64,000 nucleotides of DNA from Neorhizobium sp. JUb45 (GTDB lineage Bacteria; Pseudomonadota; Alphaproteobacteria; Rhizobiales; Rhizobiaceae): positions 1 to 64,000 of the forward strand of contig NZ_SLYW01000009.1 of the NCBI RefSeq assembly GCF_004343585.1, read 5' to 3'. Of the stretch, positions 45,478 through 53,465 are shown one piece after another. Below the pieces are notes generated by a model. That model did no database searches. It worked only from the letters and a program-made list of their open reading frames with translations, and was not told the origin of the DNA. A program made the position numbers and the translations under genes. The first letter of the stretch is position 1. Each line of letters opens with the position of its first letter.

Positions 45478-45888
45478 ATGTCCCTCTTACCGTGTCGATG
45501 CCAAGCGTTTGTCCAGAGCATGCCGCCCTATGGCGCGCCGATCACACTTAAGCGTACCAAACAGGCTGTAGCTGCCGCCGTCGTCGATTCCGGCAGCAAC
45601 CTTGCCTACCTGGAGCGCTCGGATCAGGCCGGCATTGGCACGATCGATGCCGCGATCGGCAAGGCCAAGGCGGCAAACTGCATTAAGACGCCGACCAAGG
45701 CGATCGAGGACATGATCGTCAATCGAAACCAAAACAACCTGCTTGCCGTGTCAGGTGCATTCTCCCTCGAAGGCGGTGTGCCGATCATTGTCGATGACAA
45801 GGTCATCGGCGCCATTGGTGCCAGCGCTGGCATGCCTGCCGACGATGGCGCGGTTGCCAATGCTGGAGCGAAGGATCGGCAGCCTTGA
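45478..45888 (+). CDS. HbpS/GlcG-like haem-binding protein, N-terminus probably frameshifted
   Basis: A 136-residue frame matching the HbpS/DUF336 family (AVAAAVVDSGSNLAYLERSD, IDAAIGKAKAA, GGVPIIVDDKVIGAIGASAG). Such proteins bind haem or act as cofactor chaperones. A strong GGGAGGAAA ribosome binding site precedes the ATG at 45456, but that frame (MTMERMTHVPLTVSM...) ends with TAA at 45549–45551. The conserved body lies in another frame. A single-base shift in the first 90 bp probably broke the N-terminus, or the ATG at 45478 is used with an odd N-terminus. Confidence 0.65.
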   Translation: MSLLPCRCQAFVQSMPPYGAPITLKRTKQAVAAAVVDSGSNLAYLERSDQAGIGTIDAAIGKAKAANCIKTPTKAIEDMIVNRNQNNLLAVSGAFSLEGGVPIIVDDKVIGAIGASAGMPADDGAVANAGAKDRQP

Positions 45889-45942
45889 GACGAGGCGGAT
45901 GATCCAACACCCTTTCCCAAAACCCTAAACCAGGAGAAAATC

Positions 45943-46839
45943 ATGTTCACGAGGAGAACCATCATGAAAACCACTCTCGCCGCTGGCGTCACCGCCGTAT
46001 TCGCCCCCGCTGATCTCGGCCACGCCGCCGGAAGCCTCACCTGGAAACATTTCCCCGCTGGGCAGAATGGCTTCTTCCGCGCACCTGTTCTAATCTCCGG
46101 CGCCACGGAAGCCGTGCTGATCGACGGCGGCTTCACGCTTCCCGATGGCAAGGCCGTGGCCGAGGCGATCAAGGCAACGGGCAAGACACTGACCAGCATC
46201 TATATCAGCCAATCCGACCCGGATTATTACTTCAGCCTCGGTCCGATCAAGGCTGCTTTCCCCGACGCTAAGGTGATCGCTGCCTCGGCCACGGTCGATG
46301 CAATCAAGGCCAGCGTTGAGAAGAAGCTCGCCGTTTGGGGACCGCAGCTCAAGGAAAATGGCCCGCTGGCGTTGGCCGACGTTGTGATGCCGGAAGTCTT
46401 TGATGAAAAGACACTGACCGTTGACGGCGAAGCGATCGAAATCGTCGAAGCAGAAGGCCTCGCCAACCGGCGTTATCTGTTCGTTCCATCCCTGAATGCC
46501 GTGTTCGGCGGCGTGATGATCTTCAACGGCGTGCACGTCTGGACGGCGGACACCAACAGTGCCGAACTGAGGGCCGCTTGGGTCGCAAATCTCGAAAAGA
46601 TCGCGGCGCGCAAGCCGGCTGTTGTCGTGGCTGGACACATGGTGCCCGACGCCAAGACCGATCTTTCAGGCGTCGAGCATACCATTGCCTACCTGAAGGC
46701 ATTCGACGAAGAACTGGCCAAGCATAAGGACTCCGCCTCGCTCAAGGTCGCGATGGAAGCACGCTTCCCGGGCCTTGGCATGGGTGTCGCCCTTGACATC
46801 GGCTCCAAGGTCGCCACCGGCGAAATGAAGTGGGGCTGA
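45943..46839 (+). CDS. Exported metallo-beta-lactamase-fold protein with degenerate metal site
   Basis: A 298-residue protein with an N-terminal signal (hydrophobic residues about 11–28, cut near HAAG). The MBL fold is recognised from EAVLIDGGFTLPDGK and the later VVVAGHMVPD. The canonical H-x-H-x-D-H metal motif is replaced by Q90-x-D92-x-D94-Y95 in YISQSDPDYYFSLG, so zinc binding must differ or be lost. It is followed 5 bp later by an NTF2-like gene. The family often appears with DsbA-like, haem-binding and SnoaL-like genes under LysR control, but has no proven substrate. Confidence 0.8.
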   Translation: MFTRRTIMKTTLAAGVTAVFAPADLGHAAGSLTWKHFPAGQNGFFRAPVLISGATEAVLIDGGFTLPDGKAVAEAIKATGKTLTSIYISQSDPDYYFSLGPIKAAFPDAKVIAASATVDAIKASVEKKLAVWGPQLKENGPLALADVVMPEVFDEKTLTVDGEAIEIVEAEGLANRRYLFVPSLNAVFGGVMIFNGVHVWTADTNSAELRAAWVANLEKIAARKPAVVVAGHMVPDAKTDLSGVEHTIAYLKAFDEELAKHKDSASLKVAMEARFPGLGMGVALDIGSKVATGEMKWG

Positions 46840-46844
46840 TCGCC

Positions 46845-47243
46845 ATGGGTGCCAATCTCGATCTTGTCAGGGCCACCTATGAAGGCTCATCGGAAGACAA
46901 CGGCCGCAACTTAGCTGCGGCCCTGGCACCCGATGCGACATGGACGGAAGCCGAAGGCTTTCCATATGCCGGCACCTATATTGGCCCAGACGCTATTGTC
47001 GCTGGGGTCTTCCACAGGCTCGGCACGGAGTGGATCGGCTACAGTGCCAAGGTCCACACATTCATGGAGGATGGCGATCGCGTCGCGGCGTTCGGTGTCT
47101 ACTCCGGCACCTACAAGGCGACGGGCAAGTCGATGACGGCGCACTTCGCTCATCTCTATGAGGTCCGAAACGGTAAGATCGGCACCATGGTCCAATATGT
47201 CGACAGCCATATGGTGATGCAGGCGCTGAGTGCTGCAGAATAG
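46845..47243 (+). CDS. NTF2/SnoaL-like small protein
   Basis: A 132-residue alpha+beta barrel protein of the nuclear transport factor 2-like superfamily: VRATYEGSSEDNGRNLAAAL, ATWTEAEGFPYAGTY, YSGTYKATGKSMTAHFAHLY, MVQYVDSHMVMQAL. These are small-molecule isomerases, hydratases or binding proteins. The ATG at 46845 is used; the frame opens slightly earlier but inside the MBL gene. It is the last gene of the LysR-headed group and is followed by an inverted repeat. Confidence 0.85.
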   Translation: MGANLDLVRATYEGSSEDNGRNLAAALAPDATWTEAEGFPYAGTYIGPDAIVAGVFHRLGTEWIGYSAKVHTFMEDGDRVAAFGVYSGTYKATGKSMTAHFAHLYEVRNGKIGTMVQYVDSHMVMQALSAAE

Positions 47244-47259
47244 GATTATGACCGTGAAT

Positions 47260-47298
47260 AACCTGACATGGTTTCCTTACGGGATTCGATGTCAGGTT
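47260..47298 (+). terminator. Inverted repeat after the NTF2-like gene
   Basis: Perfect 10-bp arms AACCTGACAT and ATGTCAGGTT with a 19-base loop, 16 bp after the stop codon and before the convergent DUF4239 gene. There is no long T-run directly after it, so a terminator role is plausible but unproven. Confidence 0.4.
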
Positions 47299-47349
47299 TC
47301 CGATCGTTTTACGCACAAGCAATGCGGAATCTAAGGATTGCGTGCGGGC

Positions 47350-48036
47350 CTAAAGCCTGACTTCTGAAAGGGCACGTCTTAGGGGAGCATCCGAAATCTG
47401 GATCGTGCTGTGGAAAGGGATGTCCATATCCAGGACCAGATAGAACGCTGTTGCGATCAGGCCGGCACCAACAACAAACGATGTGACCACGACTAAGTTT
47501 GCAGGCGCCCGGTAGCCAAAACTGGCAAAGGTGAGTGTGAGCCACGCAGCCACCAGAGCGATCAACGGCCTTGGTATCGCGCCTTCAGCGTTTTCGACGA
47601 TCCCACATCTCTGCTCTACCAGTCGGTGATACTGCTGGCGGATATCCACGAGAAGATCGCTGTGAAACTGATCTGACGCGGCCATCGATAGAAGCACGTT
47701 GCCAACCGCATCGAGCGCGCGTCCTGCCGCGTCTGGCTGCGACAGATCGGCTCTCGCAGGATTGGAAATCGCATACTCCAGAAACTCTTGGAGTTTGCCA
47801 CGAGCTTCGTTACCAGCAAGACCGTAAGTTTTTAATGACCTGTCCAGCAGGATGATGTTCGTCGCAAAGGCGTGGAGGCTGGTGTCGATGTTCTCATAGG
47901 TATTCTTTGCGGAGTTAATCATCAGGCCAAATACGAGAGAAGACATTACCACGAAGATGTTGGCGATGAGCCGGATGTCTCCGGTTCTGACAGCGTTTTG
48001 GCTCTTGTCACTAAGGCCAGATGACCTAGAACCCAT
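47350..48036 (-). CDS. DUF4239 membrane protein, probably lacking its first transmembrane segment
   Basis: A 228-residue frame from the ATG at 48036 with a membrane helix near the start (RLIANIFVVMSSLVFGLMINSAK), a soluble helical middle, and two C-terminal helices (RPLIALVAAWLTLTFASFG, VVTSFVVGAGLIATAFYLV). This matches DUF4239 proteins except that these normally begin with an extra N-terminal helix, absent in any frame upstream here. The open frame runs to 48123, but its first 29 residues are not family-like. It may be truncated at the 5' end. It is head-to-head with a response regulator gene. Confidence 0.65.
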   Translation of the reverse strand: MGSRSSGLSDKSQNAVRTGDIRLIANIFVVMSSLVFGLMINSAKNTYENIDTSLHAFATNIILLDRSLKTYGLAGNEARGKLQEFLEYAISNPARADLSQPDAAGRALDAVGNVLLSMAASDQFHSDLLVDIRQQYHRLVEQRCGIVENAEGAIPRPLIALVAAWLTLTFASFGYRAPANLVVVTSFVVGAGLIATAFYLVLDMDIPFHSTIQISDAPLRRALSEVRL

Positions 48037-48136
48037 CAAGCAGCTTGAGCAGGAAATCCTCGGAACGATGCCGGAGGTGCTAGGTTTGGCTGATGGAATT
48101 GAACAGGAATGGTGTTTAGGCATAAAGGCAATTTCG

Positions 48137-48520
48137 ATGGGGCAGCATCAACCAACTGATAAGGCCGTCGTCCTTGTGGTTGAGGATGAGCCGTTGATAC
48201 GGTTTCTCGCGGTCGAGTTTATTCAGGAAGCTGGTTTCGATGTCGTCGAGGCTGCAAACGCGGATGAAGCCATTGGCATCCTGGAAGCGCGTACCGACAT
48301 CCGCATTGTATTCACGGATATCGACATGCCAGGCGGCATGGATGGCATGAAACTCGCCGCAGCGGTGCGCGATCGCTGGCCGCCCATTGAAATCATCATC
48401 GTCTCGGGCCTTAAGCGCCACCGTGACGACGAGCTGCCGCCACGAGCGGTCTTCTTTTCCAAACCGTACGACCTTGAAGCCGTCACAGCTACTCTCAGGT
48501 ATATGGTGGCGGCCATTTGA
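48137..48520 (+). CDS. Single-domain response regulator (CheY-like)
   Basis: A 127-residue receiver domain without an output domain. Phosphoacceptor D61 lies in IVFTDIDMPGG, acidic pocket in VVEDEPLIR (E16, D17), and the conserved Lys in VFFSKPYD. Rhizobia often have such small regulators linked to HWE-type kinases and the general stress response. The ATG at 48137 is preceded by AAAGG and gives a normal receiver N-terminus, so the longer open frame from 47957 is rejected. Confidence 0.85.
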   Translation: MGQHQPTDKAVVLVVEDEPLIRFLAVEFIQEAGFDVVEAANADEAIGILEARTDIRIVFTDIDMPGGMDGMKLAAAVRDRWPPIEIIIVSGLKRHRDDELPPRAVFFSKPYDLEAVTATLRYMVAAI

Positions 48521-48526
48521 GCGCAG

Positions 48527-48724
48527 TCATCCGTACCAGATGCGAATGATCGCGTCCTCCAACTGCTCTTCGGTCAATTGGAAGTGGAAACGATAACCGT
48601 CCTGTCCCTCGATGTCATAGGTCGCCGGAGGGTCGCGACGGACCTGGCCGACGACTTTTATGGCCGCTTCTTTCGGGTCATCGGCTTCAACCGCGATCGT
48701 GCAGCTGACTTTGAATGTTGGCAT
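48527..48724 (-). CDS. Small conserved hypothetical protein (65 residues)
   Basis: A small soluble protein (MPTFKVSCTIAVEADDPKEA start; LTEEQLEDAIIRIWYG end) of alternating strands and helices. Similar small proteins occur in rhizobial genomes, but no function is known to me. It converges on the response regulator gene with 6 bp between the stops. Confidence 0.6.
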   Translation of the reverse strand: MPTFKVSCTIAVEADDPKEAAIKVVGQVRRDPPATYDIEGQDGYRFHFQLTEEQLEDAIIRIWYG

Positions 48725-48885
48725 TGGCGTTACTCATGATGGCCTGCAACGCACCCATGAGCTGTTAGCTGCATGGTGGGTCAATTTGCCGGACAACAGG
48801 ATGTGATCTCCAGCTGGGGAACGACTTTGCCCAGATGTCCGTTGTCGCGGCCGCAAGAAATCTCGCTGCGTGATGGAGACTTCTG

Positions 48886-49077
48886 ATGGGTAGCACCGCT
48901 GACAAAGTGTCGGGAATGGCCAACGAACTCGCTGGCAAAGCCAAGCAGGGTATTGGCAAGGTGATCGATAACAAGGAGATGCAGGCCGAAGGCCTGGCTC
49001 AGGAAGCCAAGGGCGATGCCCAGCAGGCCAAGGGTAAGGCCAAGGACACCGTCAAGAATATCGTCGATCGGGCGTGA
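48886..49077 (+). CDS. CsbD-family stress protein
   Basis: A 63-residue hydrophilic protein rich in Lys, Ala, Gly and Asp, with the typical pattern MANELAGKAKQGIGKVIDNK and GDAQQAKGKAKDTVKNIV. CsbD proteins are made in the general stress response in many bacteria; the molecular role is unclear. It lies in a cluster of stress-type genes. No other function is likely from its sequence. Confidence 0.9.
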   Translation: MGSTADKVSGMANELAGKAKQGIGKVIDNKEMQAEGLAQEAKGDAQQAKGKAKDTVKNIVDRA

Positions 49078-49134
49078 TCGCCTCGCTGTCCGTGTAGAGG
49101 CCCGTTGCTGAAAGTGGCGGGCCAAAACGGCAGA

Positions 49135-49452
49135 TCAGAATGAACGCAGGGTCTGGGGCAAGGCAAATATCTCTTCAAGAACCTTCAATAGGCCCATCAC
49201 TTCTTCTGATTGGCTGGAATAATAGATCGTCTGGGCATCTCTGCGGGTTGTCACTAGACCCTCGCTGCGCAGCTTCGCCAGATGTTGCGACAAAGCTGAT
49301 TGGCGAATCCCGACCGCCTTCGCGAGAGCTCCAACAACGACCTCCTGCTGGGTAATCAGCACCAGGATCTCAATCCGTTTGGCGTTCGACATTGCCACGA
49401 GCAGGGCACTGGCTTTTTCCAGGCTCGCTTCGTCCGGATCCGACTTCAACAT
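49135..49452 (-). CDS. ArsR-family transcriptional regulator
   Basis: A 105-residue winged-helix regulator: LEKASALLVAMSNAKRIEIL, then ALAKAVGIRQSALSQHLAKL as recognition region, then EGLVTTRRDAQTIYYS wing. No cysteine metal-binding motif of the ArsR/SmtB type (ELCVCDL) is present, so it is probably not a metal sensor; redox or other signals are possible (BigR/NolR-like group). Its target is not clear from context. Confidence 0.88.
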   Translation of the reverse strand: MLKSDPDEASLEKASALLVAMSNAKRIEILVLITQQEVVVGALAKAVGIRQSALSQHLAKLRSEGLVTTRRDAQTIYYSSQSEEVMGLLKVLEEIFALPQTLRSF

Positions 49453-49513
49453 GAATGACCTTGGGGACAGTAACGCGCATTTTTAACGGCGCGCCGTCCA
49501 CGGTGACGCGGCA

Positions 49514-49831
49514 TTACAGACGGAACTTGGCGGTCGCGATATCGACCTCATTGCGCATTGCGTCCAATGAGCCCCGGATAACGCGTATGTCGGCGCTCAT
49601 TGCGGGCGCCGCGTCCTGCTCTTCCCAGAAGAGAAGGGTATTGTGCCATCCGGTGAAAGTTTCTAGCAGGCCGCGCGCACGTTGCAAGACCCTCTCATCT
49701 ACGGGGGTTGCAGCACGCTCTGCATTGCCTGCCAGCTCAATCAGGTCGTTGGCTTCGACGCCCCAGATAGGCATTGCCGTGCGAAGCTTTTCCATCTGCT
49801 TGTGAATGTCGTCGGTCTGATTGTTTTCCAT
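49514..49831 (-). CDS. Hypothetical helical protein (105 residues)
   Basis: A soluble, mostly helical protein (HKQMEKLRTAMPIWGVEAND, then ERVLQRARGLLETFTGWHN). No family is recognised. Codon use is normal for the region, but the ATG has a poor ribosome binding site. It lies 62 bp upstream of the ArsR gene on the same strand. Confidence 0.55.
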   Translation of the reverse strand: MENNQTDDIHKQMEKLRTAMPIWGVEANDLIELAGNAERAATPVDERVLQRARGLLETFTGWHNTLLFWEEQDAAPAMSADIRVIRGSLDAMRNEVDIATAKFRL

Positions 49832-49947
49832 GAATGCGATATGGGCTCATATCGCCATAAGTCGAGAGCAACCATAAAACTAAAAGTTGAGATGGTGTAT
49901 TTGCATCTATTTTTAGTTTCGCCTGAAGAGCTCGTGACCATAGGAAG

Positions 49948-50043
49948 TTAGGAGTGGACGAGACTGTAGAAAAGGCCGCCGACGCCCGCCAGCCACACCA
50001 GGCAAACTGTCGATATAATATCGGTGAACACGACACGGTTCAT
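49948..50043 (-). CDS. Possible 31-residue single-helix membrane protein
   Basis: From ATG at 50043 the frame encodes MNRVVFTDIISTVCLVWLAG and a short tail, essentially one transmembrane helix. The frame extends upstream to 50256, but that part has no coding character. No clear ribosome binding site is seen, so this remains tentative. Confidence 0.3.
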   Translation of the reverse strand: MNRVVFTDIISTVCLVWLAGVGGLFYSLVHS

Positions 50044-50213
50044 CGGCTCGGTCAGGCTTGCTTCGCAGGAGGCCGGTAACGAAAGCGTCCTGTCCATCGG
50101 CTCCTGCAAGCTGCGAAGGCTAGAGCGAAATCGCGAACCGTCCGAGCCATTCGGCCAACGTGCCAGAAGCGACGCGGTGCGCGTGGCCAGATGCCGCTCA
50201 TCGGCACGCACCC

Positions 50214-50420
50214 ATGCGGCTCCGGCGACCGCACGATGTCGTGTTCGCGCCCTCACTTTCGCAGGACGACAAACGCGCGATCCTGGCCGCGTGGGCGTCC
50301 GATTTCTACGCGGTCGATTCGAAACCGGCTCGTCGTAAGTTGCCCGGAACGAATGAGCCTGTCGTAATCGACGAGATCCAGTCTGCGCTTAAAGAACTCG
50401 ATCGGCAGGGTCCTTCGTAG
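50214..50420 (+). CDS. Small conserved rhizobial hypothetical protein
   Basis: A 68-residue protein with the pattern LSQDDKRAILAAWASDFYAV and IDEIQSALKELDRQ, which I recognise as a small family frequent in rhizobia and relatives; function unknown. In homologues the segment before this usually reads like a longer N-terminal stretch, and here the upstream part looks frameshifted. The ATG at 50214 is a best guess. Confidence 0.6.
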   Translation: MRLRRPHDVVFAPSLSQDDKRAILAAWASDFYAVDSKPARRKLPGTNEPVVIDEIQSALKELDRQGPS

Positions 50421-50634
50421 CAATCTCGATGCGGCGGGCTGGGTCGTCGAACTGGCAGATCATTTCTCGGTTCGAGCGGCCCAGTCTGTCCACTCGCCTG
50501 GCGTTGAGTACGACGTCCGTGACGAAGCAGACCGACAAAATTGTCCCATAGTCTGGTTCGATCAGGGCGGTCAGTACCCTCTCAAGCACTTTGAGCGGAG
50601 TGGCTTCCTTGCATGTGACGCGGGTTGGCTGCAT
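50389..50634 (-). CDS. Hypothetical small protein (81 residues)
   Basis: A frame from ATG at 50634 with amino-acid composition that looks coding (MQPTRVTCKEATPLKVLERV, FVTDVVLNARRVDRLGRSN). No family is recognised. It overlaps the 3' end of the preceding convergent gene by 32 bp. It may be a real small gene or chance. Confidence 0.4.
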   Translation of the reverse strand: MQPTRVTCKEATPLKVLERVLTALIEPDYGTILSVCFVTDVVLNARRVDRLGRSNREMICQFDDPARRIEIATKDPADRVL

Positions 50635-50898
50635 CGCCACTACGGGTCGTGGCAATTCGCCGATTGTGCTCGAGAAATTACAACCAGAGGATCAAGCCTG
50701 CGGATATTTCAAAACTAAACGTTGACCTTTGGCTATCATTCCCCTAATAACAGGTAATCGATCTTTTGCTTGCCGAGCTTTGTCTACCGCGCGATTGGCA
50801 CCGCGCTTTAAGCGAACTTCCCTTTCAAAAATATTCGGTTTTCATCTGCGCGGCACGAGCCTCGCGGTTCCTTACTCTATGCTTTGAAAGGGTTCATC

Positions 50899-51108
50899 AT
50901 GACCACTGGCACAGTAAAATGGTTTAATTCCACCAAGGGCTTCGGCTTTATCCAGCCTGACAATGGCGGCGCTGACGCCTTCGTGCATATTTCTGCTGTC
51001 GAGCGCGCTGGCATGCGCGAAATCGTCGAAGGCCAGAAGATTGGCTACGATCTCGAGCGCGACAACAAGTCGGGCAAGATGTCGGCCTGCAATCTGCAGA
51101 ACGCTTAA
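50899..51108 (+). CDS. CspA-family cold shock protein
   Basis: A 69-residue single cold-shock domain: RNP1 KGFGFI (residues 13–18) and RNP2 FVHI (28–31), start MTTGTVKWFNSTKGFGF. It binds single-stranded RNA/DNA and acts as an RNA chaperone. AAAGGG precedes the ATG at 50899. A strong hairpin terminator follows about 60 bp after the stop. The long AT-rich leader (from about 50700) may form a regulatory 5' UTR as in other csp genes. Confidence 0.95.
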   Translation: MTTGTVKWFNSTKGFGFIQPDNGGADAFVHISAVERAGMREIVEGQKIGYDLERDNKSGKMSACNLQNA

Positions 51109-51170
51109 TAGATATCTGCTTCCCTTTGACCACGGATGTACTGGCATCGCCGGAAGCAATTATCAGTTTG

Positions 51171-51198
51171 AGGCCAGGCAGTTCGCCTGGCCTTTTTC
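51171..51198 (+). terminator. Rho-independent terminator of the cold shock gene
   Basis: Perfect 9-bp stem AGGCCAGGC / GCCTGGCCT with a 5-base loop, followed directly by a T-run (TTTT, counting on from the stem). A textbook terminator 62 bp after the csp stop. Confidence 0.88.
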
Positions 51199-51232
51199 GT
51201 TTTGGCCTCACAGCCAAGATTGAGGACACTCA

Positions 51233-51457
51233 ATGACAGAGACATATAGTAAATCTCGCCAGCAGGCCGAGACCGCCTTCGGCAGTCTTCAGACCGAGTT
51301 CTTCGCCAAGAACAACGCGGCGGAAGAGCTCCAATCCGTGGCTCAGGCGCGCGATGCCAAAACTGTCAGGCTGCGCGAAGCGCGGCTCGCTAAGGAGCAA
51401 GCCGACCAGACGTCTGCAACATCCGCGCTGCTTGCCAAACGATCCAATGCCGGCTGA
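51233..51457 (+). CDS. Small helical hypothetical protein (74 residues)
   Basis: A highly charged, coiled-coil-like small protein (RQQAETAFGSLQTEFFAKNN; QARDAKTVRLREARLAKEQA). GAGGA lies before the ATG. Similar short helical proteins follow csp genes in rhizobia, but no function is known. It is probably transcribed with the DUF6481 gene that starts 31 bp later. Confidence 0.65.
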   Translation: MTETYSKSRQQAETAFGSLQTEFFAKNNAAEELQSVAQARDAKTVRLREARLAKEQADQTSATSALLAKRSNAG

Positions 51458-51488
51458 CCATCCCAAACACGAATACCAGGATAAACAT

Positions 51489-51869
51489 TTGAGACACGCC
51501 AGAAACAACGAACTTACCGACCGACGCTCCGCTGCTGCGGAGGCCAAGGCATCTCTTCTCACGGCCTACCGAGCAGCAAAGACGGCGGCCGAGCCGTCAC
51601 AAGCCAGCAGACAGGCTGAGCGCATCTCCCTTGTTGACGCGCGCGAGGCGCGCCGTGCGGAAAGGGAACGACTAAAGCATGAGGAGCGCACTCGGGTCGA
51701 GACCTCTGCGGCTCAAGAGCATGCGGCCATGGAGGCAGCCGCCGTAGCCGAGATCGAGGCACGACATTCGGCCGAGAATGCGCGGATATCGCGGGTCGTT
51801 CAAGATGAGGCCGCTCGCAAGGCTGAACGAGACAGACGTTACGCCGCCCGCAAATCACGGCAGGCCTAA
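51489..51869 (+). CDS. DUF6481 family protein
   Basis: A 126-residue Ala/Arg/Glu-rich, almost entirely helical protein (ELTDRRSAAAEAKASLLTAY near the start; EARRAERERLKHEERTRVET; ending ERDRRYAARKSRQA). DUF6481 members have exactly this shape and lie next to cold-shock genes in rhizobia. The TTG at 51489 with AGGA upstream gives the typical family N-terminus; the open frame also contains an ATG at 51447 inside the preceding gene. Function unknown, perhaps nucleic-acid binding. Confidence 0.75.
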   Translation: MRHARNNELTDRRSAAAEAKASLLTAYRAAKTAAEPSQASRQAERISLVDAREARRAERERLKHEERTRVETSAAQEHAAMEAAAVAEIEARHSAENARISRVVQDEAARKAERDRRYAARKSRQA

Positions 51870-51965
51870 GAGTCAGGCGCCAGCCCTTCAATTGGATGGG
51901 TCCGTGGAATAGATCAGGGCGCGACACCGTCATGCCCGAACTTACTCATTTCTAAGGAGCCAAAC

Positions 51966-52241
51966 ATGGCACTCGATACGAATGAAATACAGGCAATCAA
52001 CACGTCCTGGCAAATTGCGATTCAGGAAATCCTGCGCATGGTCATTAGAGACATGTATCATGCCGGCGGTGAGGCGTCATTTAACAAGCATATCAAGCGG
52101 ATCGAAGAAGCCGCAGTGGACAGCATTTACACGGATCTGAGGCTTCGCGGCACTGACGAGTGGACGGAGGTGCTGGTCAAGGAAAGGGCTAGCAATTTCG
52201 TGACGACCTTGCTGACTTCATTTACCTACGACCGTGCCTGA
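51966..52241 (+). CDS. Hypothetical helical protein (91 residues)
   Basis: A helical soluble protein (MALDTNEIQAINTSWQIAIQ start; WTEVLVKERASNFVTTLLTS near the end) with a strong AAGGAG 6 bp before the ATG, so it is very likely expressed. No family recognised. It stands between the DUF6481 gene and a broken kinase gene. Confidence 0.65.
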   Translation: MALDTNEIQAINTSWQIAIQEILRMVIRDMYHAGGEASFNKHIKRIEEAAVDSIYTDLRLRGTDEWTEVLVKERASNFVTTLLTSFTYDRA

Positions 52242-52381
52242 TTACGATTGGCGGTCATACGAGCCGCTAATCTCTGAGTAAGAGATACCGTGCCTAAACT
52301 TCTTTTGGTTTGCGAGGTTGATCTGTCAGGCTGCTGCCTAGATCACACCGAAGTAAGCAGCAGGAAGCCAAGCGGTCGGGC

Positions 52382-53211
52382 ATGGATGAACACATCGCAG
52401 AACGCCTTGCAGCCATCGTCGAGTCCTCCTTCGATGCGATCATAAGTAAGGATCTTTCCGGGACGATCGTCAGCTGGAATAAAGCCGCCGAGCGCATGTT
52501 CGGCTATGCGGCAACCGAGGTGGTCGGAAAGCCGATCTATCTGCTCATACCGGACGACAAACGGGAAGCGGAGGCGGACATCCTGCGCCGGCTGAAACTG
52601 GGGGAGCGCATTGAACCGTTCCAGACGACGCGCCGCCACCAAGACGGCCGGATAGTCCCGATCTCGATCACTATTTCCCCAATCAAAAGTAGGACTGGGA
52701 CCCTTGTCGGTGCATCGAGCGGGACATCTCGGAGACACGCGAAAGCGATCGCCGGCTCCGCCTTTTGATGCGCGAAATCAATCATCGCATCAAAAATCAG
52801 TATGTCATCGTCCTTGCCGTTATCCGGCAGACGGCGACACGCTCCCGTTCAATCGAAGATTTCGAGAAGCGGCTCCGCGAAAGTATCATGGCGCTTTCTC
52901 ATTCACACGATCTGCTGTCGCAGGTCGATTGGGCGGGGGTGAGGCTTGCCGATCTCGTGGCGCATCAACTAAAACCCTTTGAGGCGCTACTGCCGGTCCA
53001 GATTCAAGGCCCTGAGATCGTCCTTGACGCCAACGCTGTCCTTAATCTTGGCATGGCCTTCCTGGAACTGATCATGAATGCGATGCGCTTTGGGGTCACG
53101 GATGTGGGCGGAATATCCGTCACATGGGGACTGATGGGCGAAGAGGGCGGCGACATATGCAGAGAGCCCCTGCATCGTGCAGGGCATCGTCACGAAATCC
53201 GCCAGATCTGA
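52382..53211 (+). pseudogene. PAS–HWE-type histidine kinase, broken by frameshift and truncated
   Basis: Two frames together give one kinase. 52382–52768 encodes a PAS domain (LAAIVESSFDAIISKDLSGT, FGYAATEVVGKP). The following segment in the other frame (RDISETRESDRRLRLLMREI then NHRIKNQ) is the H-box with the phosphoacceptor His typical of HWE/HisKA_2 kinases. The frames meet near 52715–52740, so one base was lost or two gained there. The ATP-binding domain begins (LNLGMAFLELIMNAMRFGV) but loses the G-boxes before 53211. The gene is most likely inactive. Confidence 0.8.
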
Positions 53212-53337
53212 GAGCAATGGCGCCTATTCCACACGCCTTTGCCGCCTGGATATCGTATGGCGTATCACCGACCACGAGCGCGTCCGAGGCTTCACACCTG
53301 ACAGCTTTGCCAAACGATGGTCCCCGCTGTGGAATTT

Positions 53338-53395
53338 CAGCGCGTTAGCTCTATTCAAATAAGAGGATCGTGGGTTCGAACCCTTTCAAGAGCTT
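53338..53395 (+). repeat. tRNA 3'-half-like degenerate repeat, copy F
   Basis: The most tRNA-like copy: CAGCGCGTTAGCTCTATTCA, then AATAAGAGGATCG and a perfect T-arm stem-loop GTGGGTTCGAACCC, then TTTCAAGAGC. It shares 19 of the first 20 bases with copy A, 34 kb away. No matching 5' acceptor arm exists just upstream. Confidence 0.6.
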
Positions 53396-53465
53396 ATCTA
53401 AACACAATTGGTTTGCAGTCGCCCCGAAGCAGTCATCCCGTATCGCCCCTTTGCCCAGGCTACTC

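Noticed and set aside
47957-48136. 60-residue N-terminal extension of the response regulator
   Set aside because: Receiver homologues begin at the ATG at 48137, and the extension overlaps the start of the opposite DUF4239 gene.
53338-53395. Functional tRNA gene at the best tRNA-like copy
   Set aside because: A T-arm and tail are present, but no 5' acceptor strand, D-arm and anticodon arm of proper size can be folded upstream, so it is scored only as a remnant.
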